Assembly: GCF_039954625.1 (NCBI RefSeq) | Contig: NZ_CP157199.1 | Coordinates: forward strand, 1,612,001 to 1,676,000 | From: Pontimicrobium sp. SW4 | Lineage (GTDB): Bacteria; Bacteroidota; Bacteroidia; Flavobacteriales; Flavobacteriaceae | Direction: 5' to 3' | DNA length: 64,000 nucleotides | Shown here: positions 9,408 through 21,700 of the stretch, in pieces | How positions within the stretch are numbered: the first letter of the stretch is position 1 | How the letters are laid out: each line of letters starts with the position of its first letter | Made by a program: the position numbers and the translations under genes | The notes under the pieces: generated by a model | Databases searched by the model: none | What the model was told of the DNA's origin: nothing | Seen by the model: only the letters and a program-made list of their open reading frames with translations

Positions 9408-11960
9408 TTATTCTTCTTCTTTGGTATTATCAAGAGTTGTGCCATCTTCATTTTGATTAGCGTTATCAACTGTTTCAGAAGTTATTACATTACCTTCTTC
9501 ATCCAACTCAACTTCATCTTCATCATGCATTACCTTAGCCACAGCAGCAATAGAATCACTCCCTTTCAAGTTAATAAGTTTAACTCCTTGAGTTGCTCTA
9601 CCCATAACTCTTAAATCTTGAACAGCCATTCTTATAGCAATTCCCGATTTATTGATTATCATCAAGTCATCTTCATCGCTTACATTCTTGATTGCTACTA
9701 AATTACCGGTTTTTTCTGTAATAGAAATGGTTTTTACACCTTTTCCTCCACGATTAGTAATTCTGTAATCTTCTAAACTAGAGCGTTTACCAAAACCATT
9801 TTCTGAAACAACAAGTATATCACTTTCCATATCATTAACGGCAATCATACCTATTACTTCATCTGTTTTTTCATCTTGAAGTCTAATACCACGAACACCT
9901 GAAGCGTTTCGTCCCATTGGTCGCGTTTTAGCTTCTTCAAATCTAATTGCTTTACCAGATTTTAGCGCTAGCATTACTTGGCTTTCACCAGTTGTAAGTT
10001 TAGCTTCTAGTAACTCATCATCTTCCTTAATCGTTATTGCATTAATCCCATTTGTTCTTGGTCGAGAATATTGCTCTAATGAGGTCTTCTTAACTTGTCC
10101 TTTTTTAGTCGCCATAATCACATAATGATTATTTATATAATCCTCATCTTTTAAATCTTGAGTACAGATAAACGCTTTAACTTTATCATCTTGCTCAATA
10201 TTTATAAGATTTTGAATAGCCCTACCTTTTGAAGTCTTGCTTCCTTCTGGAATTTCATAAACACGCATCCAGAAGCATTTTCCTTTTTGAGTAAAGAACA
10301 ACATATATTGATGGTTCGTTCCTACAAATAGGTGTTCTAAAAAGTCTTCATTACGCGTAGTAGAAGCCTTTTGACCAACTCCTCCTCTATTCTGCGTTTT
10401 ATATTCAGTAAGTGATGTTCTTTTAATATAACCAGCGTGAGAAATAGTAATAACTACTTTCTCATTTGGTATCATATCTTCAATACTTAAATCTCCTCCA
10501 GCATATTCTATTACTGAACGACGTTCATCACCATATTTTTGCTTAACTTCAAGAAGCTCTTCTTTTATGATATTCATTCGACGTTCTTTCTTGTCAAGAA
10601 TATCTTTTAAATCTTCAATAGTTTTCATTAATTCATCATACTCAGCTCTTAGTTTGTCTTGTTCTAAACCTGTAAGCTGGCGTAAACGCATCTCAACAAT
10701 AGCTTTGGCTTGAATCTCGGTAAGCTCAAATCTATCAATTAACTTTTGTCTAGCTTCATCTGCGTTAGCTGATGCACGAATTAAAGCAATAACTTCATCA
10801 ATATTATCCGAAGCTATAATAAGTCCTTCTAATATATGAGCACGTTCTTCAGCTTTTCTAAGTTCGTATTTTGTTCGTCGTACAACTACTTCGTGGCGAT
10901 GCTCTACAAAATGATGAATCATATCTTTAAGATTCAACATTTCTGGTCGCCCATTTACAAGTGCAATATTATTTACACTGAATGATGATTGTAATGCAGT
11001 GTATTTATATAACTTATTTAGAACAATATTCGGTATAGCATCACGCTTTAAAACGTACACTACACGCATTCCATTTCTGTCAGATTCATCTCTAATAGTC
11101 GAAATACCTTCTAATTTTTTATCGTTAACAAGGTCAGCAGTCTTTTTAATCATATCTGCTTTGTTAACTTGATAAGGAATTTCAGTTACAATAATACTTT
11201 CACGTCCTTGAACTTCTTCTATTATTGCTTTTCCTCGCATTACTACACGACCACGACCAGTTTTAAAAGCTTCTCTAACACCGTCGTAACCATAAATGAT
11301 TCCTCCTGTCGGAAAATCTGGTGCTTTTACATGTGTAATTAGCTCATCAATTTCTATATCGTTATTTTCAATATACGCTATTGTACCATCTACAACTTCA
11401 GATAAATTGTGAGGTGGCATGTTTGTAGCCATCCCAACCGCAATACCAGACGCTCCATTAACAAGAAGTCCAGGAATTCTAGTTGGAAGTACTGTTGGCT
11501 CTTGAAGTGTATCATCAAAATTCAACTTATGATCTACTGTTTCTTTGTCAATATCTGCCAACATGTCCTCAGATATCTTACGCATACGTGCTTCAGTATA
11601 ACGCATTGCTGCAGGACTGTCACCATCTATAGAACCAAAGTTTCCTTGTCCATCAACAAGCATATAACGTAAGCTCCATTCTTGAGCCATACGTACCATA
11701 GTATCATACACCGATGTATCACCATGTGGATGATATTTACCAAGAACTTCACCAACTATTCTAGCTGATTTTTTATGCGCTGTATTAGATCTTACACCTA
11801 ATTCATGCATACCATAAAGTACGCGTCTATGAACTGGCTTCAAACCATCTCTTACATCTGGTAGTGCACGTGACACAATGACTGACATTGAATAATCAAT
11901 GTAAGCCGATTTCATTTCATCTTCAATATTTATTGGAATGAGTTTTTCTCCTTCTGCCAT
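9408..11960 (-). CDS. gyrA: DNA gyrase subunit A
   Basis: An 850-residue type IIA topoisomerase breakage-reunion subunit. The catalytic tyrosine is Tyr121 in [10 protein letters not shown]. The quinolone-resistance region is [19 protein letters not shown] with Thr82 at the position of E. coli Ser83 and Asp86 at that of Asp87. The C-terminal half has the six-bladed pinwheel repeats with a GyrA box (NRGGKGVK near residue 740), which favours gyrase A over ParC, and an acidic tail. With GyrB, encoded elsewhere, it introduces negative supercoils. The TPR gene follows in the same transcription unit. Confidence 0.95.
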   Translation of the reverse strand: MAEGEKLIPINIEDEMKSAYIDYSMSVIVSRALPDVRDGLKPVHRRVLYGMHELGVRSNTAHKKSARIVGEVLGKYHPHGDTSVYDTMVRMAQEWSLRYMLVDGQGNFGSIDGDSPAAMRYTEARMRKISEDMLADIDKETVDHKLNFDDTLQEPTVLPTRIPGLLVNGASGIAVGMATNMPPHNLSEVVDGTIAYIENNDIEIDELITHVKAPDFPTGGIIYGYDGVREAFKTGRGRVVMRGKAIIEEVQGRESIIVTEIPYQVNKADMIKKTADLVNDKKLEGISTIRDESDRNGMRVVYVLKRDAIPNIVLNKLYKYTALQSSFSVNNIALVNGRPEMLNLKDMIHHFVEHRHEVVVRRTKYELRKAEERAHILEGLIIASDNIDEVIALIRASANADEARQKLIDRFELTEIQAKAIVEMRLRQLTGLEQDKLRAEYDELMKTIEDLKDILDKKERRMNIIKEELLEVKQKYGDERRSVIEYAGGDLSIEDMIPNEKVVITISHAGYIKRTSLTEYKTQNRGGVGQKASTTRNEDFLEHLFVGTNHQYMLFFTQKGKCFWMRVYEIPEGSKTSKGRAIQNLINIEQDDKVKAFICTQDLKDEDYINNHYVIMATKKGQVKKTSLEQYSRPRTNGINAITIKEDDELLEAKLTTGESQVMLALKSGKAIRFEEAKTRPMGRNASGVRGIRLQDEKTDEVIGMIAVNDMESDILVVSENGFGKRSSLEDYRITNRGGKGVKTISITEKTGNLVAIKNVSDEDDLMIINKSGIAIRMAVQDLRVMGRATQGVKLINLKGSDSIAAVAKVMHDEDEVELDEEGNVITSETVDNANQNEDGTTLDNTKEEE

Positions 11961-12221
11961 AAATAAAATTATTAGTTTTTGTAGGTTTTCAAATCGAGCT
12001 AATATAACAATTTTGTTAGTCCAAACACTATCTAAACAAGGCTTTTTTAAGACTTTTTATCAACAATATTTAGGATGATTTTAGTTAATAACTATAGGCA
12101 GATTTATTTTGATTTTTTAGACTTTTTATTGTCATTTACTCCAATAAAGTATAATTAAGGTATAGTTTTTGCCTTAATCAAGTAGATTTTATTATTTTTA
12201 ATGCAGAAAGGAACCAAATTT

Positions 12222-14774
12222 ATGGATGATAATTTTTCACCAAGAGTAAAAGATGTTATTGCTTATAGCAAGGAGGAAGCATTACGTTTAGGTCATGATT
12301 TTATTGGCACTGAACACTTAATGCTTGGTCTATTACGTGATGGAAATGGGAAAGCTATTGACATTTTAAGCGCTTTAGATATTGATTTAAATCACTTGAG
12401 ACGGAAAGTAGAAATATTAAGTCCTGCTAACCCAAACATTACGACCGCATCTAACGAAAAGAAAAACCTACATTTAACTAGACAAGCTGAACGTGCTTTA
12501 AAAACGACGTTTTTGGAAGCAAAATTATTCCAAAGTACATCAATTAATACTGCACATTTATTGCTTTGTATCTTAAGAAATGAAAACGACCCAACTACTA
12601 AACTATTAAACAAACTTAAAGTGGACTACGACAACGTGAAAGATCAATTTAAATATATGATAGCTAACGATGATGATTATATTGAATCTCCAAAGGCAGA
12701 ATCATTTTCAGATGAAGGTGATGATGCTTCTGATGACAATTCAAAAGATAATCCGTTTAGCCAATCAACAGCTAAAGGTGCAAAAAAATCTAAAACTCCA
12801 GTTTTAGATAATTTTGGTAGAGACCTAACCGCTATGGCAGAAGAAGGGAAATTAGACCCTGTTGTTGGAAGAGAAAAAGAAATACAACGTGTGTCTCAAA
12901 TTTTGAGTAGACGTAAAAAGAATAACCCTCTTTTAATCGGAGAACCAGGAGTTGGTAAATCAGCTATTGCAGAAGGATTAGCTAATAGAATAATTAGTAA
13001 AAAAGTTTCTAGAATTTTATTTAACAAGCGCGTAGTTACCCTTGATTTAGCAAGCTTAGTTGCTGGAACTAAATATAGAGGGCAGTTTGAAGAGCGTATG
13101 AAAGCAGTTATGAATGAGCTTGAAAAAAATGATGATATCATTTTGTTTATAGACGAAATTCATACCATCGTTGGTGCAGGTGGAGCAACAGGTAGTCTTG
13201 ATGCTTCAAATATGTTTAAGCCAGCTTTAGCAAGAGGAGAAATACAGTGTGTTGGAGCAACCACTCTAGATGAGTATAGACAATATATTGAAAAAGATGG
13301 TGCTTTAGAGCGTCGTTTCCAAAAAGTAATTGTAGAACCAACCACTGTTGATGAAACAATAGAAATACTAAACAATATTAAAGGTAAATATGAAGAGCAT
13401 CATAATGTAACTTATACAGATGAAGCTATTGAGGCCTGTGTAAAATTGACAAATCGTTATATGACAGAACGCTTCCTTCCAGATAAAGCTATTGATGCTT
13501 TAGATGAGGCTGGGTCGAGAGTACATATTACCAATATAAATGTTCCTGATCAAATTATTGAGCTAGAGAAACAACTAGAAGCTGTAAAAGAAACTAAAAA
13601 TTCGGTTGTAAAGAAGCAAAAATATGAAGAGGCTGCAAAGCTTAGAGATGATGAGAAACGTATAGAAAAGAGCCTCACTGAAGCTCAGGAGAAATGGGAA
13701 GAGGATTCCAAATTACATCGCGAAACAGTTTCTGAAGATAATGTTGCTGATGTTGTTTCTATGATGACAGGAATTCCTGTAAATAGAATAGCTCAAACCG
13801 AAAGTAATAAATTAGCAAAATTACCAGAATTAATAAAAGGCAAAGTTATTGGTCAAGATGAGGCTGTTAGTAAAGTGGTTAAAGCTATACAGCGTAATCG
13901 TGCTGGACTTAAAGATCCTAATAAGCCAATTGGGTCATTTATCTTTTTAGGGCAAACTGGTGTTGGTAAAACACAGTTAGCAAAAGTATTAGCCCGTGAA
14001 TTATTTGACAGTGAAGATGCTCTAGTAAGAGTAGACATGAGTGAGTATATGGAGAAGTTTGCTATTTCTCGTTTAATTGGAGCACCTCCAGGCTATGTTG
14101 GTTATGAAGAAGGAGGTCAATTAACCGAAAAAGTAAGACGCAAACCTTACGCAGTTGTATTACTTGACGAAATAGAAAAAGCACATCCTGATGTTTTTAA
14201 CATGTTACTACAAGTATTAGATGATGGTTTTTTAACTGATAGTCTAGGTAGAAAGATTGATTTTAGTAATACCATAATTATCATGACATCTAACATTGGA
14301 GCTAGAAAACTAAAAGATTTTGGTACTGGTGTTGGTTTTGGTACTTCTGCTCAAAAATCTCAAGCAGGAACACATTCTAAAAACATTATTGAAAATGCAC
14401 TAAAGAAAGCGTTTGCTCCAGAATTTCTAAATAGAATTGATGATGTTGTAGTATTTAATGTACTTGAAAGAGAAGATATAGACAAGATTATTGACATAGA
14501 ACTGGAAAAACTTTTAGCTAGAATTAAAGAGTTAGGATACACGCTCAAATTATCTAAAAAAGCTAAAACATTTATAGCAGATAAAGGGTTTGATAAGCAA
14601 TACGGTGCTCGTCCTTTAAAAAGAGCAATTCAAAAATATATTGAAGACGCTTTAGCAGAAGAAATTATTGTTTCTAAAATCCATGAAGGTGATATTATTA
14701 CTATGGATTATGAAAAAGATGCTACCGAATTAACTGTAAAAGTCAAGCATTCAGAAAAAACTACTGAATCGTAG
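12222..14774 (+). CDS. clpC: ATP-dependent Clp protease ATP-binding subunit ClpC
   Basis: A Hsp100/AAA+ unfoldase of 850 residues from this start: N-terminal Clp repeat domain ([15 protein letters not shown]), AAA1 with Walker [10 protein letters not shown] near residue 240 and Walker B ILFIDEIH, a middle region with a UVR-type motif ([15 protein letters not shown]) that marks ClpC rather than ClpB or ClpA, then AAA2 with GQTGVGKTQ near 577, ending in the Clp C-terminal D2 domain. It feeds proteins to ClpP. An in-frame ATG at 12201 would add seven residues (MQKGTKF); the start at 12222 is chosen because family members usually begin [10 protein letters not shown] and AGAAAGGA lies upstream. 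Monocistronic, with its own terminator. Confidence 0.93.
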   Translation: MDDNFSPRVKDVIAYSKEEALRLGHDFIGTEHLMLGLLRDGNGKAIDILSALDIDLNHLRRKVEILSPANPNITTASNEKKNLHLTRQAERALKTTFLEAKLFQSTSINTAHLLLCILRNENDPTTKLLNKLKVDYDNVKDQFKYMIANDDDYIESPKAESFSDEGDDASDDNSKDNPFSQSTAKGAKKSKTPVLDNFGRDLTAMAEEGKLDPVVGREKEIQRVSQILSRRKKNNPLLIGEPGVGKSAIAEGLANRIISKKVSRILFNKRVVTLDLASLVAGTKYRGQFEERMKAVMNELEKNDDIILFIDEIHTIVGAGGATGSLDASNMFKPALARGEIQCVGATTLDEYRQYIEKDGALERRFQKVIVEPTTVDETIEILNNIKGKYEEHHNVTYTDEAIEACVKLTNRYMTERFLPDKAIDALDEAGSRVHITNINVPDQIIELEKQLEAVKETKNSVVKKQKYEEAAKLRDDEKRIEKSLTEAQEKWEEDSKLHRETVSEDNVADVVSMMTGIPVNRIAQTESNKLAKLPELIKGKVIGQDEAVSKVVKAIQRNRAGLKDPNKPIGSFIFLGQTGVGKTQLAKVLARELFDSEDALVRVDMSEYMEKFAISRLIGAPPGYVGYEEGGQLTEKVRRKPYAVVLLDEIEKAHPDVFNMLLQVLDDGFLTDSLGRKIDFSNTIIIMTSNIGARKLKDFGTGVGFGTSAQKSQAGTHSKNIIENALKKAFAPEFLNRIDDVVVFNVLEREDIDKIIDIELEKLLARIKELGYTLKLSKKAKTFIADKGFDKQYGARPLKRAIQKYIEDALAEEIIVSKIHEGDIITMDYEKDATELTVKVKHSEKTTES

Positions 14775-14790
14775 ATATTATTTAACTAAA

Positions 14791-14825
14791 AAAAGCTCCA
14801 CTTACAAATTAGTGGAGCTTTTTTT
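14791..14825 (+). terminator. Intrinsic terminator after clpC
   Basis: Perfect 9-bp stem AGCTCCACT/AGTGGAGCT with an 8-nt loop, preceded by A-run and followed by seven T, starting 17 bp after the clpC stop. A strong Rho-independent terminator. Confidence 0.92.
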
Positions 14826-14855
14826 GATTAATACATTCGATAATTAATTTTATTT

Positions 14856-15227
14856 ATGCTTAAGTCTCTAAAATATTCTTTTTGCACAATTGATGTTTAT
14901 AACGATTATGTTATCTCTCGCATTAATGAAGGCTTTCATTTAACGCCAGATAAAAACAAAATCTTAGAAGATATTGCAAACGATTATTTTATTGATAAAC
15001 CGTTTGTATATATTACACATAGAAAACATTCCTACTCAGTAGATCCTTCTATTTACTTACAAACTTCTAAAGTTAAAAATCTAATTGGATTTGCAGTTGT
15101 TGCAGAGGCACCATTATCAAAAGGAAATGCTGAAATTGAAAAATTGTTTTTAAACAAACCATTTGAAATATTCTCAGACTTAGATGACGCCATAAAATGG
15201 GCAAAATCTCTAGTGTCTAATGAATAA
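14856..15227 (+). CDS. Small STAS/SpoIIAA-like protein of unknown function
   Basis: A 123-residue soluble protein with alternating beta strands and helices. The motif FVYITHRKHSYSVDPSIY in the middle and the ending FEIFSDLDDAIKWAKSL resemble the fold pattern of SpoIIAA/STAS-like proteins common in flavobacteria, usually annotated as hypothetical. No catalytic residues stand out. Its stop codon overlaps the start (15220) of the broken zinc-finger gene downstream, so the two were probably translationally coupled. The role is unknown; the call rests on general pattern only. Confidence 0.6.
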   Translation: MLKSLKYSFCTIDVYNDYVISRINEGFHLTPDKNKILEDIANDYFIDKPFVYITHRKHSYSVDPSIYLQTSKVKNLIGFAVVAEAPLSKGNAEIEKLFLNKPFEIFSDLDDAIKWAKSLVSNE

Positions 15228-15553
15228 AAGCGAATTAAAGCATCTCGAAGAAAAAATTGCAGAAGAAATTTCTAAAACTGAAGCGGCAATAATTCATTAC
15301 AAAGAAACTCACCTAACCCATAGCTCCCGAAAACGCTATTGGTAGAATATCAAGAATGGATACTCTTAAAAACAAATCCATCAATGAGGCTGCTTTAAAA
15401 CAAGCTGAACAAAAACTTAAGAATCTTAAAGTTGGCCTATCAAATATTAATGATACCGATTTTGGATTGTGTTTTAAATGTCATAATCAAATACCTTTAG
15501 GTAGAATTTTATTAGTGCCTCATGCTCGCTATTGTGTTAATTGTGCTAGTTAA
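15220..15553 (+). pseudogene. DksA/TraR-type C4 zinc-finger protein, frameshifted
   Basis: Reading from ATG at 15220 gives a helical start (MNKSELKHLEEKIAEEISKT) that ends at a TAG at 15343-15345. The next frame, from 15317 on, continues with PIAPENAIGRISRMDTLKNK and the zinc finger CFKC...CVNC typical of short TraR/DksA proteins of Bacteroidota. The two parts are collinear with an intact family member but lie in different frames, with one surplus base (or a net +1 change) between about 15307 and 15317. An internal ATG at 15356 could yield a 65-residue zinc-finger fragment. It is either a real pseudogene or a sequencing error; no slippery site is visible. Confidence 0.75.
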
Positions 15554-15559
15554 TGCACT

Positions 15560-15625
15560 TCGTCATTGCGAACACAGTGAAGCAATCTCACAATACAGAA
15601 CTACAAATTATATAGATTGCTTTCG
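15560..15625. repeat. REP-like intergenic inverted repeat
   Basis: The segment starting CGTCATTGCGAACACAGTG carries GAAGCAATCT (15579-15588) and its near-complement AGATTGCTTTC (15614-15624), forming a stem with one bulged T. It resembles the short CGTCATTGCGA / GAAGCAATCT palindromic repeats scattered in many Bacteroidota genomes. It lies between the broken zinc-finger gene and the terminator of the giant adhesin gene. Confidence 0.55.
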
Positions 15626-15651
15626 TCGCTACGCTCTTAACAATAACGTAT

Positions 15652-15681
15652 AAAAAAAGGAGCTATTTCAAGACTCCTTTT
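15652..15681 (-). terminator. Intrinsic terminator of the first giant adhesin gene
   Basis: Stem AAAAGGAG/CTCCTTTT with an 11-nt loop; on the minus strand it is followed by a run of seven T and lies about 22 bp after the stop codon of the adhesin gene. A closely similar hairpin follows the paralogous gene at 22731-22758. Confidence 0.85.
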
Positions 15682-15703
15682 AATTATTTATCTAATAATC
15701 AAA

Positions 15704-18700
15704 CTATAACTTAGAAGCTAATATCTTCTTAGTTACAGTACCGTTGTTAGTAATTAATTTTACATAGTACATTTGATCAGCTCCATTAATACGTAATGGC
15801 ATCGTAGCATCTGCACCAGCTTTATAAGCTGCTTTTTTAGTTACTACTAATAATCCTTTAGTATCGTAAACCTCTACAGTTACGTCAGTATCAAACTCAA
15901 AGTTATAACTTACTGTTACATCTTGATTAAATGGTACTGGGTATACTTTAAAATCTAGCTCTGTCATCATATCCTCACCAGAACTATTGTTGGCAGAAGA
16001 TGGTGCGTCATCAACAACGCTCCATTTATATACTACAGAACATAAATCACTTTCGTTGCCACAGTCATCAGTAGCTTTAAAGCTTCTAATTTTCATATAA
16101 TTAGTGACTCCTGGTCCTGCTGCATCACCTATACAATCTACACGTAAAATTTTACAGTTAAGTGTGTTTTGCATATAATCTGTCTCAATCCAATTAGCAT
16201 CACAGTCTGGGAATTCGTCATTATTATTAGAATTCTTTAAGGCAATTAATTGTCCATTTAATCGTAATACCCAATCATTTAATGATTCCACAGGATTCGT
16301 ATTAGGGTTGTCTACGCCTTCTTCAAACGTTAACGTATACGTTCCCATAGTAGTTACAACTGATATGTAATTTGCTTGATTTCCAGAAGTTCCTACATTA
16401 GTGAACGTACCGTCCCAAACAAAGGTTATAAAGTTAAAATCAGGAATTCCTGGTGTTTGACATGTAAATTTATATACTGACCCTGGTGCATTACCACTAG
16501 GTGTTCCTGGTACATACGTGCTGTCGTCAGTGTCTCCAACAAAAGTTATTATTGGATCTGAGTCACAATTATCAGTTGCTGTAATATCAGCTACTTCAGC
16601 AAATGTTGGCGTTTCGGTAACTTCGCCAAAATCAACATCATCTGGACAGTTTACTATCACAGGTTTTGTCTCATCCTTGATAATAATTTTCTGTTCTACT
16701 TCTATACTATTACCACAAGCGTCTTCTACTTTATAGGTTCTAGTAATAGTTTCTGGACAATTACCATTATCACTCTCGTCCTTAACCCATGTTACTGTTG
16801 GTGTACTACAGTTATCGTCTGCATCTGTCACTACTGTAATATCTGGGTTTGGCACATCGTCTGTACACACTACATTAACATCAACTGGATTACTCGCAGT
16901 TGGTTTTGTTTCATCTTTTATTGTAATTATCTGTGTTCTTGTTTCTGCAACATTTCCACAAGCATCTGTGATATTCCATGTTCTGGTAATTGTACCATTA
17001 CAGTCAGTACCTTCTAAGGCGCTATCTACACCTTCTACTGTACCGTCGGCATCACAGTTATCTGTATAACCAAGACTTATCATATCTGGCACATCTGCTA
17101 AACAAGATACTGTTACTGCAGCTGGTGCAGAAGCCAATACAGGTGCTGTAGTATCTTTAACTGTTATTTTTTGAATAGATGTAATGGTGTTTCCACAATC
17201 ATCTGTCGCTTTCCATGTACGTGTTATTACTTCATCTGCACATAAAGATGCAGCTCTTTCTCCAGTTAACTTTACATCGTCAATAGCGATATCTTCATCA
17301 CCACTATCTAAAAAGTCAATAGTAATACGAATATCTAATGATGTTCCCGTTCCTGAAATATTAGAGATGAACTCTGCAAATACATCAGTAATTTCCGTTC
17401 CATCGCCAACACCATTAAAGTCAGTATCAAGTCTAGGCTTTTCGTTGGTTTCATTACCATCTGTACCAAGTTCAGATTCTACAGCTAAAATTGAATTATA
17501 GCCACCTCCATCAATTTGAACTTGTAATTTAACACTAGACGTTGTATCCCAATCTTCAGCCCCATCCGAAGAATCATCTTCGGCTAATTTGATCGCTAAT
17601 TTTAGGTTTGAAACATCAGTAATATCAATTCCTGTCCAGTTTAACTGAAGGTTATCTATATTACCACTACTTGTACCATCGGTATCATGTGCTGTATAGA
17701 ATGAATTACCTTGAACATTAGTATAATTTATACTTGACGGTAAGTTTGCATTGTTTATACGTCCAAAATAATCACTTGTACCTAATTCATCAATATCATC
17801 AGCAATAGATGGTGTATAAGTAATTGTAGCGTCTTCGAAATCTTCAAATAGCAACGTTTCTTCTCCTCCCCCGTTATTAGTTGATTCTTCATCACTAAAA
17901 GTAACAGTTGGTCTAGCACAATTATCAGTAGCTGTTGCAGTTCCTCCAGTATTAGATGGATCTGTAGATGCATCACATTCAATTGTAACATCAGCTGGTG
18001 TAAACGTTATTACAGGCTTAGTAGTATCGTTTACAGTAATAACTTGTGTTCTAGTAACTGCTTCATTTCCACATGTATCTTTTATATTCCATGTTCTAGT
18101 AATAGTTCCTCCGCATTCGCCGCCCACCAAATCTGTATCAACTCCTTCAACACTTCCGCCAGCATCACAGTTATCAGTCCAATCTAGACTAATCATTGCT
18201 GGCACGTCTTCAATACATTGTACAGTTATATTTTCTGGTGCTACATCAATTACTGGTATTGTTGTGTCGTCTACAGTAATAATTTGAGTTCTTGCTACTG
18301 CCTCATTACCACATGCATCTTTAACATTCCAAGTTCTTGTAATGGTTCCTCCACATTCACCTCCAACTAATTCACCGTCTACTCCTTGAACGGATCCACC
18401 TATTTGGCAATTATCTGTCCAATCTAAACTTATCATTGCTGGAACATCTTCAATACATTGTACTGTAATGTTTTCAGGTGCAGCGTCAATTACTGGTGCT
18501 GTATTATCAGAAATTGTAAAATATTTTGTGTAAGTCCCTGAAGTATTACCACAAAGATCGTGCGCTACAAAATCAATTGATAATTCTGCATAACATCCTC
18601 CTCCAGATTTAGTGACATCTGTAACTTCTATTACAATATCATTCGTTGCAGTGCAATTATCATGAAGAAGTGGTGCATTAAATAATTCTTGGTAAAGTGC

Positions 18701-21700
18701 AGCATAGAACCCTTGTTGAGTACTTGCAACGCTAAATGTTGAATTTATATTTAACTTATCACCAACACTTAATGTCGTTGTTGCATCTGATGGACAATCT
18801 GCTCCACTTTCAGTAAATAAATTAACAGTTTTTTTATCATGAACTTCTTGACCCCAAACAGGCGCCGATTGATCGCTACCTTGGTAGATAATCTTGAATG
18901 GAGGGTAAGAGTTACCACAAGCATCAGATACTGTGTACTCAAATGAGTTAATCCATCCATTACCACAATTAGATCCTGTTCTATGAGTAGTTTTCACTAC
19001 TGATAATCCACATTCTTCATGGAATAATGCAGCTATCTCAGCTTCTGTTGGTCCTTCGTAAGAATCTATACATGCATCTAAATCACTCATATCACTTGGA
19101 ATTGTTCCAATTAATTCTGGTGCTGTATTATCTTCACCGCTAAAGTTTTGTGTGAAATCGTACTCGTTTCCACATTCATCAGTTACTGTGTATGTATAAT
19201 GGAATGCCCACTTACATGCGTCTTCAGTTACTGTTAACTCAGACTTAGCTGATACTTTCCCACCACAATTATCTTCGAATATCTTCTCGATAGCGTGATC
19301 TTCTACTGCTGGGTTAGCTGCTAATGCATCTGCTAAACAAGCATTGATACCACTAGCTCCTTCTGGCAATTTCTCACCATCAATTAAGTTTGGTGCTGTT
19401 TGATCAGATCCCCAATAAGTTACCTTAACCGTTCCGTCATAAACGTTACCACAGTTATCTGCAACTTCGTATACAAATTGTACTGCCCAGTCACAAGTAT
19501 CATCACTAATAGTAATTGTATTTACTAATGTAGCAATTACATGACCACAAGCATCTGTAAATTGATCTGCGATAGATTGCTCTGCTGGTGCAGCTGGTGC
19601 TGAACATGCATCTACATTAGACATATTGAATTGTCCAACGTTTCCAGTATAAACTGGTGCTAATTTATCGATAAGCGTAATCTTTTGATCTTTTGTAGTT
19701 ACATTTCCACAATCATCTGTAGCTTTCCAAGTTCTAATAATTGTTGTTACACAAGCTTGCTTATCTTCTACATCTGTTTTAGTAATTGTTACACTTGAAC
19801 ATGCATCTCTTCCATATGCCATACCTGTGTTAGCTGGAGTAATATCTGCTTCACACTTCTCATCTAATTCTAATACAACATCTTCAGGAATATCTAAGCT
19901 TGGTGCAATAGTATCTACTATTCTATACTCTGCAGCTGTTGAAGAGCTCAATCCACAGTTATCTGTTACTGTAAATGTTACAGTAATTCTTCCTGTGTTT
20001 CCACACTCATCTGTTAACTCTTTTCCATTCCAGTCATTTGACCATGTAAGATCTTTATCACACATGTCCATTGCTTCTGCTCCACCATTAGTATGTAACC
20101 AATGTAAGAATGGAGAATAACATCCTTCTGTTGATGTTGGACAATCATGTTCTTGACCACACTCAACTATTAAATCTTGTGCTTCGTTTCCAATTGCTGG
20201 ACTGTTTGTATCTACTACATGGAAAGATGCAGTTGTTGTTGATACATTACCACACTGATCGTAAGCGTAGAAAGTTGTTCTATATTCTGTGTCACAAGAA
20301 TTTCCATAAACTCTGTAACGGAATTTCCAGTAAACTCCTGAACATCCGTCAGTAGCTGTTGCTCCTCCATTATTTCCTAACCAAGTTAACCATGCATGAT
20401 AGTTTGTTCCTGGGTAAGCTCCACCTCCTTGAGCATCTAAATCTGCTTGATCATAATCAGTGTTTTCTTTCCAATAATCTGGAATAGAACTATCACACTC
20501 AACTGTCATATCTGAAGCTGGTGTTACTTCTGGTGCTATACTATCTTCGATTGTGAAAGTAGCTGGTAAATCAACATCGTTTCCACATGCATCTGTTGCA
20601 GTGAATACTACATTAATATATCCAGTATATGAACCTTCTCCACATGATTCTTTTAAGTAATCACGAATATCGAAATCTTTATGCTTTGGATCTCCAGGGA
20701 AATCGTTTGTCCAAGTTACTCCTGAACAATCATCTTTAGCTGTAGCGTCTCCATTGTTATCTAACCATGTTTGGAATTGATCTACATTTCCTTCTCCATC
20801 ACATACTACAGTCTTGTTGTAAGCTGGAGTTGTTTCTGGGTCTTTAGTATCTACTATCTTAAATGTAGCATATGTTTTAGATTGGTTTCCACAAGAGTCT
20901 GTTACTGTAAAGATTACAGTTTTTTGTCCTGTTGCGCCACAGTCATCACTCATTGGTTGACTTGCTGCATTGTTTGTCCATACTAAATCCTCAGTAGCTG
21001 TACAGTTATCCTGTGCTGATGCGTTTGCATTTGTAGCTATCCAGTTGTTGTAATCTTCTATGTTTCCTTCACCATCACATTCTACTGTTAAATCTTCAGC
21101 TGCATTTAAAACTGATGGATTTACATTATCAAAGATAGTTACTGTCATACTTTCGTTAATAGTACGCCCACAGTTATCTGTAAAAGAATATGTTACTTCG
21201 AATGAAGCACAGTTAGAATCTGGTGCTGTATATTCTGGCTTAGCTAATCCGCTAATCTCACATGCACCTGTCATTCCATTTGAATAGTATAAATCTGGTA
21301 TTAAACCTTCGAAGTTATTTCTGTCTTCACATGAGATACTCATGTCTTGTGGTTGATTGAATACTGCTTGTTTTGCTGGTCTAACTGTAATAGTTTGTTT
21401 GTGCCATGCATTGTTCCCACATTCATCAGTTGCTTTCCACCATCTTTCGATGATTCCTCCTGCACATTCTTGACCTTCAACGATTGTTGAAACTTCTTCA
21501 TGTAACTTCGCTTTTCCGCTTGGTGCACAGTTATCTGTGTAAGGAATTGCTACTGCATCTGGAATCTTATCACAGTCTACAGTAATATCTTTAAGACCTT
21601 CTATAGCCTTTTCATTAAATACTGGTTCTGATTGATCGCTTCCTGAATATGTAATAGAAAATTCAAACGCATTATCATCACAGTAATCTTTTACTGTATA

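Noticed and set aside
11700..11730. Thr82 in GyrA as a quinolone-resistance change
   Set aside because: Thr at this position is, as far as I know, common in wild-type flavobacterial GyrA, so it cannot be called a resistance mutation from this sequence alone.
12201..12221. ClpC start at the upstream ATG
   Set aside because: It adds seven unconserved residues; the family begins [10 protein letters not shown], matching ATG 12222. Not fully excluded.
19827..20355. Plus-strand frames antisense to the adhesin, repeated at 24772-25300
   Set aside because: They appear in both copies only because the underlying DNA is duplicated; they have no promoter, start site or protein pattern and overlap a real gene.
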